A DNA stretch of 64,000 nucleotides from Chitinophaga pinensis (GCA_945860705.1 CAMART010000004.1:62001-126000); one strand, 5' to 3'. Positions 1 through 9,610 are shown, numbered from the stretch's first letter. Notes: generated from the sequence alone by a model not told the origin. A program made the numbers and translations.

Positions 1-3
1 AAT

Positions 4-87
4 AGTTACAAGTTTAAAGTTAAATGTTCAAAGTTATATTAAGAAATTAGAATGTAAAATCGAACTAACAACTTTGAACTTGTAACT
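4..87. repeat. inverted pair of AAGTTCAAAGTT-type intergenic repeats
   Basis: AGTTACAAGTTTAAAGTT at 4-21 is matched in inverse orientation by AACTTTGAACTTGTAACT at 70-87 (one mismatch over 18 bases), with a further AATGTTCAAAGTT copy between them. The block lies just downstream of the PD40 gene at 105-1214. It belongs to the dispersed low-complexity repeat family seen at several other places in this window. As RNA it could fold into a long hairpin; whether it terminates transcription is unknown. Confidence 0.7.
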
Positions 88-104
88 CATAACTGTAAAC
101 TGTT

Positions 105-1214
105 CTATTCAACCCAATCCGCCATAAACAAATTCGTATCTCTTGTTCCTTTATTGTTTCTATTAGAAGAGAATATGATTTTTTTACCATCAAATGAAAA
201 CATAGGAAATGCATCAAAAGTCTTGTCATAACTTATTTTTTCAAGACTTGTTCCATCTGAATTGATCATATATAAATTAAAATTAAATCCTCTAGTGCTA
301 GCATGATTACTCGAAAAAATAATTTTATTTCCACTAGGATGAAAGAAAGGCGCCCAATTGGCTTTCCCAAGTTTTGTGATTTGTTTTAAATCAGATCCAT
401 CTATATTACAAGTATAAAGTTCCATATTTGTAGGCGCTACTAGTCCCGACTCTAATAATTCTTTGTATTCTTTTATATCTCCTTCTGATGTTGGTCTAGA
501 TGCTCTGAATACTAACTTTTTGCCATCTGGTGAAAAGAAGGCACCACCATCATAACCAAGACCAAAAGTCACTTGCTTTGGATTAGTACCATCTATATTC
601 ATAGTCCAAAGTTCTAAGTCGCCACTACGTGTAGAAGTAAATACAATCATATCACCTTTTGGAGATACTGTAGCTTCTGCATCATAACCAGGTGTATCTG
701 TCAGTCTTTTGATGATTTTACCTTTAGAATTTGAAACGAAAATATCATAGGTATCATAGATATTCCAAAGGTATTTACCACCACTTCTAGATGCTTCAGT
801 AGGGCAGGCTTTATTGCCCAGGTGTGTAGAAGCAAATAAAATATCTTTATTATTGGGCATATAATAAGAGCAAGTAGTTCTACCTTCAGCAGTACTGATT
901 ATTTTTGGCATTTTCTTTTGAGTATCAAATCCCTTGATAGGCATAGTAAATATCTGATCACAACCTTGTGTCCATGCTTTATTATTGCTTTGGAAAGTTA
1001 TTTTTTTATTATCAAAAGAAAAATATGCTTCAGCATTATCTGCCGCAAAAGTAAGTTGTCTTACATTTTTAAAATGTTTTTCACTGGAGTACAAAATTGA
1101 ATCTGCAGGTGGTGCCATTTTTTTTGGACTAACAAATACTTTATGCAATTTAGTAAAAGACAATACAACAAAACATGATATAATAAGACTAATAAATAAG
1201 ATACTTTTTTTCAT
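105..1214 (-). CDS. TolB/PD40-like beta-propeller protein, exported
   Basis: This 369-residue protein begins with a hydrophobic N-terminal segment (about residues 4-21) and is otherwise built from PD40 (WD40-like) repeats. At least five blades can be read, each with the pattern 'QLT...a.FSpDGkkIvFsSnR' (about residues 50-75, 170-200, 215-240, 280-305 and 325-350). The family forms the propeller of TolB and of many periplasmic proteins in Bacteroidota, where it mediates protein-protein contacts. No catalytic domain is present. TACCTTTG on the minus strand at 1238-1245, just upstream of the start, fits the Bacteroidota -7 promoter element. The substrate or partner is unknown. Confidence 0.8.
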   Translation of the reverse strand: MKKSILFISLIISCFVVLSFTKLHKVFVSPKKMAPPADSILYSSEKHFKNVRQLTFAADNAEAYFSFDNKKITFQSNNKAWTQGCDQIFTMPIKGFDTQKKMPKIISTAEGRTTCSYYMPNNKDILFASTHLGNKACPTEASRSGGKYLWNIYDTYDIFVSNSKGKIIKRLTDTPGYDAEATVSPKGDMIVFTSTRSGDLELWTMNIDGTNPKQVTFGLGYDGGAFFSPDGKKLVFRASRPTSEGDIKEYKELLESGLVAPTNMELYTCNIDGSDLKQITKLGKANWAPFFHPSGNKIIFSSNHASTRGFNFNLYMINSDGTSLEKISYDKTFDAFPMFSFDGKKIIFSSNRNNKGTRDTNLFMADWVE

Positions 1215-1263
1215 AATAAAATATACTATTGAGAGTACAAAGGTAAAACTTATGACATAAAAA

Positions 1264-1285
1264 AAGCTACTATTTCTAGTAGCTT
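1264..1285 (-). terminator. rho-independent terminator
   Basis: Perfect 8-bp stem AAGCTACT / AGTAGCTT with a 6-base loop, followed on the minus strand by a run of T. It lies directly downstream of the lipoprotein gene ending at 1308. Confidence 0.75.
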
Positions 1286-1307
1286 CTTAATATGATATGA
1301 TATTATT

Positions 1308-2153
1308 TTAATTAACTAAAATAACTCCAGTATATAAATTATATGAAAAGAATAAAAATTTCTCATTGCCATAAGTTTCAAACTTACTATCACCTCTTAT
1401 CATATCAATATTATAATGAGAACTATGAAGTAAATCTTTTAAAATTTCTTTATCGATTATTAGATTCCCATCATCATCTGCTAAAATAGCAATTATTTTT
1501 TCAGAAGCTGGCAAATCTGGATTATCCATATTAAAACCTCCATCTCTAATGACAAAATAAACTCCATTAGAATTTGAAGGGTCTGCATTCCATTTGATTA
1601 TTAAATCTTCACTTTTATTTATTTTAACTTTATTATCAAGTATACTGCCATTTTCTATTGTAAAATTTGTAATAACTGGGGATTTTATAGAAGAGGAAAG
1701 CAATAATTCATTACTACTATTGTATATCTTCATATCAATGTTTTTTCCAAAATAGGGCAAAATTGAATTTACTTCACTTGTACTAGTATACTGCTTATAA
1801 ACAGCTTTATCTGTATGAGTACCTGTAGTATATTCTTTATCATCAAGTTTTACCTTAAAATTTTCTAAATCAGTACCTTTTAATTTCATACTTGCACTAA
1901 CAGTTATGTCTGGCAACCCGCCATTTTGTTCTCTACCTATAGTTTGATTGGCTAGTAATAAAAAACCACCTTGATTTTCAGTAAAAAAATTATCATATAC
2001 AGTATAACTCTTGTTTGATAATTCTGAATATACTACCAAAGTATTATCATCTTTTACTTTTCTTAATTCTGAAGATACAAAATTAGATTTTGCACAAGAT
2101 GATAAATAAATAGAAACAAAAATTAAAAAGTAAATTAAATTAGATTTTTTCAT
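1308..2153 (-). CDS. hypothetical lipoprotein
   Basis: I do not recognise the family. An upstream in-frame start at 2198 exists, but the start at 2153 is preferred because it gives a normal signal peptide (MKKSNLIYFLIF...) ending in a lipobox LSSC with the acylated cysteine near residue 20; the upstream start would bury the signal under 15 extra residues. The mature protein is about 260 residues, polar, with no visible catalytic motif, and rich in short beta-strand-like stretches. It is probably anchored in a membrane facing the periplasm or cell surface. A terminator follows it at 1264-1285. Confidence 0.7.
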   Translation of the reverse strand: MKKSNLIYFLIFVSIYLSSCAKSNFVSSELRKVKDDNTLVVYSELSNKSYTVYDNFFTENQGGFLLLANQTIGREQNGGLPDITVSASMKLKGTDLENFKVKLDDKEYTTGTHTDKAVYKQYTSTSEVNSILPYFGKNIDMKIYNSSNELLLSSSIKSPVITNFTIENGSILDNKVKINKSEDLIIKWNADPSNSNGVYFVIRDGGFNMDNPDLPASEKIIAILADDDGNLIIDKEILKDLLHSSHYNIDMIRGDSKFETYGNEKFLFFSYNLYTGVILVN

Positions 2154-2317
2154 TTTTTTTATAGTTAAAACGCTAAATTCTAGATATAATTGCAACATAT
2201 AAGTAAATATATTGATTAGATGTTAAATATCCAAGTTTTTTCTTGGTCTATTATTTAAACTTGTTTTTATTTTGAAGAATACAATTATACTAAAATTAAT
2301 ACTTAGTATATAAAACA

Positions 2318-2349
2318 AAAAAACACAAGCAAAATTGCTTGTGTTTTTT
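2318..2349. terminator. terminator downstream of tRNA-Lys
   Basis: A perfect 15-bp inverted repeat (AAAAAACACAAGCAA / TTGCTTGTGTTTTTT) with a 2-base loop lies 2 bases beyond the 3' end of the tRNA-Lys. The A/T ends give a T-run on either strand, so it can act in both directions. Confidence 0.85.
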
Positions 2350-2350
2350 G

Positions 2351-2423
2351 TGATCCCGCTGGGGCTCGAACCCAGGACCCCTACATTAAAAGTGTAATGC
2401 TCTACCAACTGAGCTACGAAATC
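2351..2423 (-). tRNA. tRNA-Lys (anticodon TTT)
   Basis: On the minus strand the sequence starts GATTTCGTAGCTCAGTTGG and folds as a cloverleaf. The acceptor stem is GATTTCG/CGGGATC with two G-T pairs, the D arm contains AGCTCAGTTGGTAGAGC, the anticodon loop is CTTTTAA giving anticodon TTT, and the T arm contains GGTTCGAGCC. The discriminator base is A. CCA is not encoded. TATATTTG on the minus strand at about 2445-2452 may be its -7 element. Confidence 0.95.
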
Positions 2424-2498
2424 AAAAGCTTCCTTAAAAGCGAGTGCAAATATATGAACTTTATTTTTTAAAAAAAACTTTATTTTATTATTTATTAA

Positions 2499-3032
2499 TT
2501 ATTTCTTAACAATAACCCCATCTGCCATGAAAGTCAATTCTATCTTAGGTTCTGTGATTTTTGCTATTTCTTCTTTACTTTTTCCAGCATCTTCTGCATA
2601 GTGTCTAAGCTGAGCCACAGTAGTGGTATCTGGCATAATCATACCTTCCATGATTACTGTTCTACCTTTTATATCTCTAGGTACAAAAAATGCATAATCT
2701 TTAAAATGAACCATCATGGCATCTGCTGTGCCATTGTCTACTCCCATCCAACAGCCTTTTTTCTCACAAACACCCGTCACTGCTGCGCTTAATTTTACTT
2801 TTTGTGGAGTCTTAGCATCATAAGTTTTTAAGAAATCTTTAAAATCTACTACATCATCTTTTGTAATCTCCGCTCCAAATCCTCCTATTGTATTTATTTT
2901 TGCATACTCTGAGTCTGCACTGGCATAGCACTCTTCATGAGTTTCAGTCTTTGCTTGTTCATTTTTCGCTGTGTTTTTGCAAGAAAATAAAACAATGGTT
3001 GCTATACAAATTGTAAATAAAATGTTTTTCAT
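2499..3032 (-). CDS. DUF4920 domain lipoprotein
   Basis: This 177-residue protein has a signal peptide with a lipobox (LFSC, cysteine about residue 18) and a short linker before a compact domain. The motif VTGVCEKKGCWM (about residues 87-98) with its CxxxxC pair, followed by a beta-rich region ending in a gDGVxvKK-like tail, is typical of the DUF4920 family of Bacteroidota, whose function is unknown. The cysteine pair and the Met/His content would suit redox or metal binding, but that is inference. It lies 14 bases downstream of the FAD-dependent reductase gene and is probably cotranscribed. Confidence 0.8.
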   Translation of the reverse strand: MKNILFTICIATIVLFSCKNTAKNEQAKTETHEECYASADSEYAKINTIGGFGAEITKDDVVDFKDFLKTYDAKTPQKVKLSAAVTGVCEKKGCWMGVDNGTADAMMVHFKDYAFFVPRDIKGRTVIMEGMIMPDTTTVAQLRHYAEDAGKSKEEIAKITEPKIELTFMADGVIVKK

Positions 3033-3046
3033 TTTTTGATTTTTTA

Positions 3047-4282
3047 TTAATTAAAAATTAGTTTTAAATAGAATAATGGATTTTTAAACTTACTTCTCAA
3101 ATCTACATCTACAAACATAGAAGATATAGTATCTCGCAGTGTTTTATTTTTATTCGCTTTATTCACCACAAAATTAAACAAGCTTTGGTATTTAACCAAA
3201 CTTTGTAATCTTGTACTTATTTGCAATTCAGGTCCTAGTCTTCTATAAATTTTTTCATCATAGTTTTTGAGCATCTGAACAGAAAAATCCTTTTTTTCTC
3301 TTGCTTCTTTTATTACTTCAGCAGCTATCATTCCACTTAGCATAGCATTGCCTATTCCTTCACCTGTAAAAGGATCTATCAGTGCTCCAGCATCTCCGCA
3401 CAATAGAAAATTGTCGCCACTTAATTTTCTTTGTTTATTACCCATTGGCAGTGCATGAAGCTTTACATTTCCATCAAGTGTTGCTTCACTAAATCTATCT
3501 TTAAATTGAGGAAGAGCCAAAATTTTATTTAATAATTCTGGCAAATGAATTTTCTTTTCTTTTATTACATCAGCCTTTAATCCTAAGCCTACATTGGCAG
3601 TATTATCACTCATAGGAAAAATCCAAAAATATCCTGGTAGTGCTACATCTACAAAATGAAGTTCTATAAAATTATCTTCATCTAAACCTTTTACATTTTT
3701 ATAGTAGGCACGCAAACCATAGCAATTGTCTGCTAAGTCTAACGAAAAAGTATCATTCAAAACTTTCTTTTGAAAAAGAGAATTAGGTCCATCACAAGCT
3801 ACAACTATATTTGCTTCATAAATATCCTCATTTATAAAACATTGTTTTTTTGTATCTGACCATTCAAATTTTTTGACAAAAGAATTTTCAATAAAAGTTA
3901 TTTCTTTATGTTTTTTTACTTCTTCTATTAAATAATTATCAAAATCTATTCGCTTACATACAAAGCCTGGTGCTATTTTTAACGATTTAAAATCTGGTTT
4001 AAATGGTACACGGAGGCAATTGCCATTAGGTGCATAAAAACTTACTCCATACGAAGGAAGCGCTTTATTAAACAATGCTAAATCATCTACAATAGCAGGA
4101 TTGTATTTTTTGAGCACTTCTACTACTTTACCACTGAGTGCATCGCCACATACTTTATCTCTAGGAAAAGAATCCTTGTCTACTAGTATACTACTTATAT
4201 TTTGTTTTGCTAAAAACAAAGCTGTAGAAGCCCCTGCAGGACCTGCACCTATGATCAGTACATCTACTTTTTTTACCGACAT
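3047..4282 (-). CDS. geranylgeranyl reductase family FAD-dependent oxidoreductase
   Basis: This 411-residue flavoprotein opens with a Rossmann FAD-binding motif (DVLIIGAGPAGAS, residues 7-19) followed by the DKxxFPRDKVCGDAL motif (about residues 35-48) that marks the geranylgeranyl reductase / digeranylglycerophospholipid reductase family. The second FAD motif GDAGALIDPFTGEGIGNA lies at about residues 290-308. Family members reduce isoprenoid chains or act as halogenase-like monooxygenases; the substrate here is not clear. The start abuts the stop of the upstream barrel gene with no gap (4282/4283), which suggests cotranscription. Confidence 0.85.
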   Translation of the reverse strand: MSVKKVDVLIIGAGPAGASTALFLAKQNISSILVDKDSFPRDKVCGDALSGKVVEVLKKYNPAIVDDLALFNKALPSYGVSFYAPNGNCLRVPFKPDFKSLKIAPGFVCKRIDFDNYLIEEVKKHKEITFIENSFVKKFEWSDTKKQCFINEDIYEANIVVACDGPNSLFQKKVLNDTFSLDLADNCYGLRAYYKNVKGLDEDNFIELHFVDVALPGYFWIFPMSDNTANVGLGLKADVIKEKKIHLPELLNKILALPQFKDRFSEATLDGNVKLHALPMGNKQRKLSGDNFLLCGDAGALIDPFTGEGIGNAMLSGMIAAEVIKEAREKKDFSVQMLKNYDEKIYRRLGPELQISTRLQSLVKYQSLFNFVVNKANKNKTLRDTISSMFVDVDLRSKFKNPLFYLKLIFN

Positions 4283-5602
4283 TTAAAATACTATTGAAGT
4301 ACGAAGATACAAAGAAGATGAGGTAAAATGTTGTGGGATAAATAAACCCAACATATTATTACTTCCTACAACTACTGAAACACTTCTTATTTTTTTTACT
4401 AATTCAAATCCTAAATTATAATAGGAATAGCCTCCGAAAGCTACATTTACAGATGGTACAAAATTTCTTTTGCATTGATAAGAGAATTTACTCCACACAA
4501 AAGGTAAATATTTTGCTTGAGTTTTTTGTTGCACACCTATAGTTACAATACCTCTACCTGCTAAAATCACTTTTGAAAAAGCCAGATTGAACGTAACAGG
4601 ATGAAAGACAGTAAACGATTTTTTGGAGTTTTCTATGTTTAATATTTTAAACAAACTATCAGACTTAAAATCTTTAAAAATATTTGGGGTAGTAAAATTT
4701 AGAATATCATTGATGACTATACCTTCAAATTTTATCGCACTATCTCCTTTGTACGAGTTTATTTCATTGCTATATTTTACAAATCCAAAATCAGATACAT
4801 TAAAACGAAGCATCCAATTCTGACTTCTTTGATAAGATACATGAAAATCTGCACTCAACCCTGTGCCTTTAAAACTAAAGAACTCTGGTGCGCCATTATT
4901 GGCTTGCTGAGCTTGCATATTATATTTTACCTCTAAATACTCGCCGTAGGGTGCTGTATATATAGAAGAATTATTCGCTTTTAAACTTAAATATTGTGGA
5001 GACTGAAGCACTGATATTGCTGCACCTAGAACTATGCAATTATTCTTCTTTTCTATCATTTTTGAAATACCTACTTGAAGCTGGTTATAAGCCATATATT
5101 CAAAAGCTAGTTTATCTATATTGATAGTATCATCTTCAAACATTTTATTACCTGCAAATACAAACTGAAAAGCTTCTTTATTGAATACCATATTGCGCAT
5201 ATTTCTATATGTATATGCAAAAGAGTAACTCAATTTCAATTTTGGACTATAATGTGCATACTGAATAGACCACCTAGCCTCATCTTCATAACCATTATTG
5301 GTTCTGAGCTTATTGAAAGTTCTATTTTTTATTTTATCGTCTACAAATGATTTAAATAAAATGGCATGTGCAATTTGAGTATTTATAGCATTTGACTGAT
5401 TATAAAAAGCACCTTGAATATTCAAATAATTTTTCTTTTGCTTATAGTTCCAGGCATTGTTTAGTATGGGTTGTATCGTAAATTGATTGTACTTAAATAA
5501 AGTATTACTTATATCAAAAGTACTATCTTGTTTTATACGTAATGCATAAATAGAATGCATAGAAATCATTAGAACAATAAAAAGCAAAAAAGTTTTTTTC
5601 AT
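4283..5602 (-). CDS. putative outer-membrane beta-barrel protein (DUF5723-like)
   Basis: This 439-residue protein has an N-terminal signal peptide (about residues 1-20) and a long series of amphipathic, aromatic-rich strands ending in LYLRTSIVF, a terminal strand with a C-terminal Phe as in outer-membrane barrels. The overall layout resembles the DUF5723 family of Bacteroidota. No enzymatic motif is visible. It lies 8 bases downstream of a 703-residue lipoprotein gene. The close pairing suggests that the two proteins work together at the outer membrane, which is inference. Confidence 0.6.
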   Translation of the reverse strand: MKKTFLLFIVLMISMHSIYALRIKQDSTFDISNTLFKYNQFTIQPILNNAWNYKQKKNYLNIQGAFYNQSNAINTQIAHAILFKSFVDDKIKNRTFNKLRTNNGYEDEARWSIQYAHYSPKLKLSYSFAYTYRNMRNMVFNKEAFQFVFAGNKMFEDDTINIDKLAFEYMAYNQLQVGISKMIEKKNNCIVLGAAISVLQSPQYLSLKANNSSIYTAPYGEYLEVKYNMQAQQANNGAPEFFSFKGTGLSADFHVSYQRSQNWMLRFNVSDFGFVKYSNEINSYKGDSAIKFEGIVINDILNFTTPNIFKDFKSDSLFKILNIENSKKSFTVFHPVTFNLAFSKVILAGRGIVTIGVQQKTQAKYLPFVWSKFSYQCKRNFVPSVNVAFGGYSYYNLGFELVKKIRSVSVVVGSNNMLGLFIPQHFTSSSLYLRTSIVF

Positions 5603-5610
5603 AAAATCAA

Positions 5611-7722
5611 CTAAAACTTAGCATTTAAATTATATCTAAAATCAGCTGTAAGAGCTATTTTCAATCTATAGTCACTGTATATTTTCAGATGACTGTTGCA
5701 GCTTGACTGATTAGACTTAGTATTAAATCTTGCTACTACCACTGCATTGTATGCTTGAGCAAGTTCATTCATTCTACTTTCGCTTATGATTATTTTATCA
5801 TAGCTTTTCTTTGGTATATCTACTCTGCAAGTTGTATTTAGGTCTGCTGCTTTTACAGTATAGTTTTTTAGTAAAGTATCAATCGCTGTTCCGTATTGGT
5901 CATAAACGATTAAATCTATCTGCGCTTCGAGTGGATAGCCATTAGTTGCAATCAGGTTGATAGCGCCACCTTTTATTGCTTCTAGATCTCTGATACTATT
6001 GCCGATATTGAAATCTAAAGTATCTCTAAGGGTTAGGTTATTTGCCATCAAACTAAGAGGCAATTCCATATTCAGATTTACATTTAATTTAGAATTTGAA
6101 TTCACAAAATCTTGATAGGTGCCGTCGTTGCTATTAGGATTTACATATACTTTCATTGCATACTGCAGTTGATTTGGAAGCAACTCAAATAAATTTTTGA
6201 TATTTGAATTCGCATTACTCAAAGCAATATTTGTATTGGCTGGTCTGAATGGAAACTCGTTGGCTTTAGCAACTCGTATTCTATTATTGACAACTGATGG
6301 CGCAACTAAAGAAACAGTAGATGTATTTTTTCTTGCAGTAAAATCTTGTATCACTACATCACCTTCTACTCCTATACCATTTTCTAGATTTACAGAAAGT
6401 TTTACATCTTCTAAATCTATGTTGCCACCTATTATATTTTTAAAGAAATCGAAATCAGAAATTTCAGGACCTACATCTAATGTATCTCTACCAGCATAAC
6501 CTTTGATTAGCCTAGGTTTAATATTCTCGATGCTATATGATATTCTCAGACTATCACTAGAAGTAATAGTACGTTCTATACCAGAAGAATCTACTCTAGC
6601 ATTGATAGTTTGGGTATAGGTATTAAATGTATTATGATTCTTACCAGTAAGATCAATACTATAGCCACTCAAATTAAAAGATTTGACTATAGTACTTGGT
6701 ATACTAGACGATGGAGCTGGGGGCACAAATGAGGAAACTCGTAAAGGTCTACCCATTTTATCGTATGCGCCTTCGAGAGTATAAGTGAGCGTAAGACCTT
6801 CTTGCACAGAAGAGGAAATATATACATTTAAACTTCCCTCTTCCGCTTCTATATAGGTAAGTTTTGCTCCACCAGGAATTTCTTGAGTAACATCTTCAGT
6901 AGATGCTAATACATCAATAGATGGGAAAATAGCTGTTGCAGAAGATGCTCTAAAACTAAATATTCTAAAATCTAATATAAATTCATCAGAAGTATCTACT
7001 GGTGCAGCGATTCCATAACTACCAGGTGTATCAAAATTAATTAATTGAAAAGTAAATGACCCTTCAACATGTTTTCCAGCCAAATTATATATTCTATATA
7101 CTGAATCATATGCTGGAATAGAATCAATTAAATCATCTATTATTATATCTCCACCAATTTTATTCTTAACTTGAAATCTCATGTTTTTAATAGTGACAGG
7201 AAATCCATTTTTTATCCAACCATCCATATAACCAGTAATCAAATCAATTTCACTAAAATACAAACTAGCATCATAATCTGTAGGAGGTACTGATAAACCA
7301 GATAAACTTGGATATACTAATGTACCACCATGACGAGCAATAATTGTATTACCAAGAAATACATTAGATGGAGTACCTGTAGAAATTAGCTGTTTACATA
7401 ATTGACCTAAAGTAAATGAAGTTATAAAATCTTGTTGTGGCAATTTTAAAGAATCTAGTCTAAATGATTTACTAATTCCTGTATCCGGTATTTCTAATAA
7501 AGTTTTTGAAAAATCAAATGCGTAAATATTCTTTTTATAAACTAAGTTTAGTGAATTATCAGCATTTGTGGTAACTAATGAATCAGAAACTAAATTAGTT
7601 ATGGATAAATCAGCAGATGTAATTGGAGTTAATAAATCTGTATTCCATCCAGATTCTTTATTTCTGCATGAAAATAAAATAAATTGTATAAATATTAATA
7701 ATAAAAATATTGATTTTTTCAT
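5611..7722 (-). CDS. large hypothetical lipoprotein
   Basis: The 703-residue product starts with a signal peptide and lipobox (ILFSC, cysteine about residue 19). The rest is beta-rich, with many Ser/Thr/Asn and repeated short aspartate-containing stretches, and has no catalytic motif that I recognise. Its size, lipid anchor and position immediately upstream of a putative outer-membrane barrel suggest a surface or periplasmic partner of that barrel. I cannot assign a named family. The gene is intact and shows no frame break. Confidence 0.7.
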   Translation of the reverse strand: MKKSIFLLLIFIQFILFSCRNKESGWNTDLLTPITSADLSITNLVSDSLVTTNADNSLNLVYKKNIYAFDFSKTLLEIPDTGISKSFRLDSLKLPQQDFITSFTLGQLCKQLISTGTPSNVFLGNTIIARHGGTLVYPSLSGLSVPPTDYDASLYFSEIDLITGYMDGWIKNGFPVTIKNMRFQVKNKIGGDIIIDDLIDSIPAYDSVYRIYNLAGKHVEGSFTFQLINFDTPGSYGIAAPVDTSDEFILDFRIFSFRASSATAIFPSIDVLASTEDVTQEIPGGAKLTYIEAEEGSLNVYISSSVQEGLTLTYTLEGAYDKMGRPLRVSSFVPPAPSSSIPSTIVKSFNLSGYSIDLTGKNHNTFNTYTQTINARVDSSGIERTITSSDSLRISYSIENIKPRLIKGYAGRDTLDVGPEISDFDFFKNIIGGNIDLEDVKLSVNLENGIGVEGDVVIQDFTARKNTSTVSLVAPSVVNNRIRVAKANEFPFRPANTNIALSNANSNIKNLFELLPNQLQYAMKVYVNPNSNDGTYQDFVNSNSKLNVNLNMELPLSLMANNLTLRDTLDFNIGNSIRDLEAIKGGAINLIATNGYPLEAQIDLIVYDQYGTAIDTLLKNYTVKAADLNTTCRVDIPKKSYDKIIISESRMNELAQAYNAVVVARFNTKSNQSSCNSHLKIYSDYRLKIALTADFRYNLNAKF

Positions 7723-7784
7723 CTAAGTTTAATTATATAAATATAGTGGTATTTTTTAATTAAAAGGTTGTATTTTTAATATAT

Positions 7785-8486
7785 TCATCTATACTTTTTT
7801 AATATATCTAAAAACATATTCTCGCTTTGGTATCCTTCTATTCTCTTTAGTATATTTCCTTTACTATCAAAGATAATAGTAGCAGGTATACTTTTTACAC
7901 CATAATCTTGTGTTATCTGCACTCCATCAAATGCATCTATATCTATCTTGTAAGCTAAATAATTTGAACTTATTTCTGCTAATATATCCGATTTACTAAA
8001 AACCTGTTTATCCATCATTTTGCATGGTCCACACCAGTCTGCTGTAAATTGTATAAAATACTTTTTATTTGTACTATCTGCTAGTTTTATAAAATCTGAA
8101 TAGATTATATCTTGAAACAAAAAAGCATTTGATTCTATTTTTCTATTTATAATCTCATTATTGTATATGACTATATCATTAGAAGGAGCAATAAGATTTG
8201 TATCAACATTTATATAAAAACTATATTTATTTACTTCAGGTATATGAGATATAGTATCATAGACAAAGGCAGTATCAACTTGATTTTTCAATAATGAATC
8301 CATATACAAAAGAAGATTATCTTTTTGTTCTGTTAATTTAGTAGTTGTATTATTTTCTTGATTGGTATTTGATACCGTATCAGATATAATATTAGTATCC
8401 ATATCTAAATATACCTGTGCATCTAGATTATATTCTACAAATATTATCAAGACAAAGCAAAAAATTATTTTAGATAAATTTATCAT
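7785..8486 (-). CDS. exported thioredoxin-fold protein
   Basis: The C-terminal third carries a thioredoxin domain with the active-site motif ADWCGPCKMMD (cysteines near residues 152 and 155 counted from the start chosen here) and the cis-proline segment GVKSIPATIIFD. The N-terminus has a hydrophobic export signal and is followed by a polar linker of about 100 residues. The upstream in-frame start at 8510 is rejected because it lies inside the terminator hairpin of the preceding gene; the start at 8486 gives MINLSKIIFCFVLII, a normal signal. The protein probably acts as a periplasmic thiol-disulfide oxidoreductase. Its targets are unknown. Confidence 0.85.
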   Translation of the reverse strand: MINLSKIIFCFVLIIFVEYNLDAQVYLDMDTNIISDTVSNTNQENNTTTKLTEQKDNLLLYMDSLLKNQVDTAFVYDTISHIPEVNKYSFYINVDTNLIAPSNDIVIYNNEIINRKIESNAFLFQDIIYSDFIKLADSTNKKYFIQFTADWCGPCKMMDKQVFSKSDILAEISSNYLAYKIDIDAFDGVQITQDYGVKSIPATIIFDSKGNILKRIEGYQSENMFLDILKKYR

Positions 8487-8500
8487 TTCACAAAAATAAA

Positions 8501-8528
8501 AAATGCTCACGAATATTCGTGAGCATTT
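8501..8528 (-). terminator. rho-independent terminator
   Basis: A perfect 28-base palindrome (AAATGCTCACGAAT followed by its complement) is followed on the minus strand by a T-rich tract. It lies 23 bases beyond the stop of the peptidoglycan-binding gene at 8552. Confidence 0.85.
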
Positions 8529-8551
8529 ATAATCATTCTATATGTTATTAA

Positions 8552-9610
8552 TTATTTAACTCCTAAAGCGTTTAATGTTTCCATATTTAAATTACCTTGT
8601 GGTAAATTATTATCCGCTTGGAATTTTTTTAATGCAGTTTTAGTATCTTCACCAAAAACATTATCCGCACCTGCTGTACCTACAGAATATCCTCTAGAGA
8701 TTAGAGCATTTTGGATTTGACGTATTCTTTCGCTAGTTAATTTAGCTCCACATAATACTTCTCTCCAATCTGTATATCCACCAGATTTAGTCATTCTTTT
8801 TTCCATTACTTTTTTGTATGAAGCTGGAACTTCTATTTGAATAGTTTCAGCTGGTTTAACCATTACTTGTCTTGGAACTATTTTAATTTCAGCAGGAGTA
8901 ATAATTCGTCTAGTAAATGAAGGAGTTTTCACTACTTTTCTTTCTACCTTATTGAATTGTGCAGGTATTTCTTTTAAACAAATTACTTGACAATCTTTAG
9001 GGTCATTAGATAAACAGTTAGCATCGCCTGTACCTTTTTCCCATCTAGTAGTAGCAGGAGAAACCATAATTTCTTCATATTTAGTTTCATATACTGCAGG
9101 CACCACTTCTACTTTTGTTTTTTCTGCCATAACAACTACCGTATCAAATACTGTTTCATAAGTAGCAGGGATGATTTGAGATTTATAAGAAGCTGGTCTA
9201 TCTACCACTTCTGATTCGTAGAATTCATACTGATCAGGAATAAAACATCTAGCATAACATTTACCTGCTTCTGCGAAAGATGGCAATTCATCATTTGCAG
9301 CACTTAAATTACCAGAGTAGGTTTTTGAAGTATTTTCGTTTGTTGCAAATGCTCTAGGTTCTGATTGAATTACTATATTTTTTGTATTAATAGTAGTAGT
9401 GGTACTTTTTGTATTTTCAGTTCCATTTGCGGGAACATATATATTTTTAGTAGATACATTTGTACTAGTAGTCTTTACAGTAGTAGTTGTATTTACGTTA
9501 GTATTAGTATTTTCTAATTCTTCACTGCCAGTATCTATGTAGATTTGACCTACAACAATATTTAAAGCAAGAAATGAAACGGTAGATATAGTAAGGAAAA
9601 ACTTTTTCAT
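8552..9610 (-). CDS. exported peptidoglycan-binding domain protein with PA-x-Y repeats
   Basis: This 352-residue protein has a signal peptide (about residues 1-21), then an Asn/Thr-rich low-complexity stretch (about 30-95). The middle region repeats short strands of the type 'PAxYexvxxxvxVxPA' (about residues 125-285) with a CYARCF motif at its start. The C-terminus is a PG_binding_1-like domain with IRQIQNALISRGYSVG and TKTALKKFQADNNLPQG (about 293-352). The domain binds peptidoglycan in other proteins, so a cell-wall-associated structural role is likely. The repeat region may form an extended beta array. A minus-strand TATATTTG at about 9640 upstream may be its promoter element. Confidence 0.75.
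   Translation of the reverse strand: MKKFFLTISTVSFLALNIVVGQIYIDTGSEELENTNTNVNTTTTVKTTSTNVSTKNIYVPANGTENTKSTTTTINTKNIVIQSEPRAFATNENTSKTYSGNLSAANDELPSFAEAGKCYARCFIPDQYEFYESEVVDRPASYKSQIIPATYETVFDTVVVMAEKTKVEVVPAVYETKYEEIMVSPATTRWEKGTGDANCLSNDPKDCQVICLKEIPAQFNKVERKVVKTPSFTRRIITPAEIKIVPRQVMVKPAETIQIEVPASYKKVMEKRMTKSGGYTDWREVLCGAKLTSERIRQIQNALISRGYSVGTAGADNVFGEDTKTALKKFQADNNLPQGNLNMETLNALGVK

Noticed and set aside
2223-2408. 61-residue minus-strand ORF
   Set aside because: It is the translation of the tRNA-Lys sequence and its terminator.
8487-8510. upstream start of the thioredoxin-fold protein
   Set aside because: It lies within the terminator hairpin of the preceding gene and breaks the signal peptide pattern.
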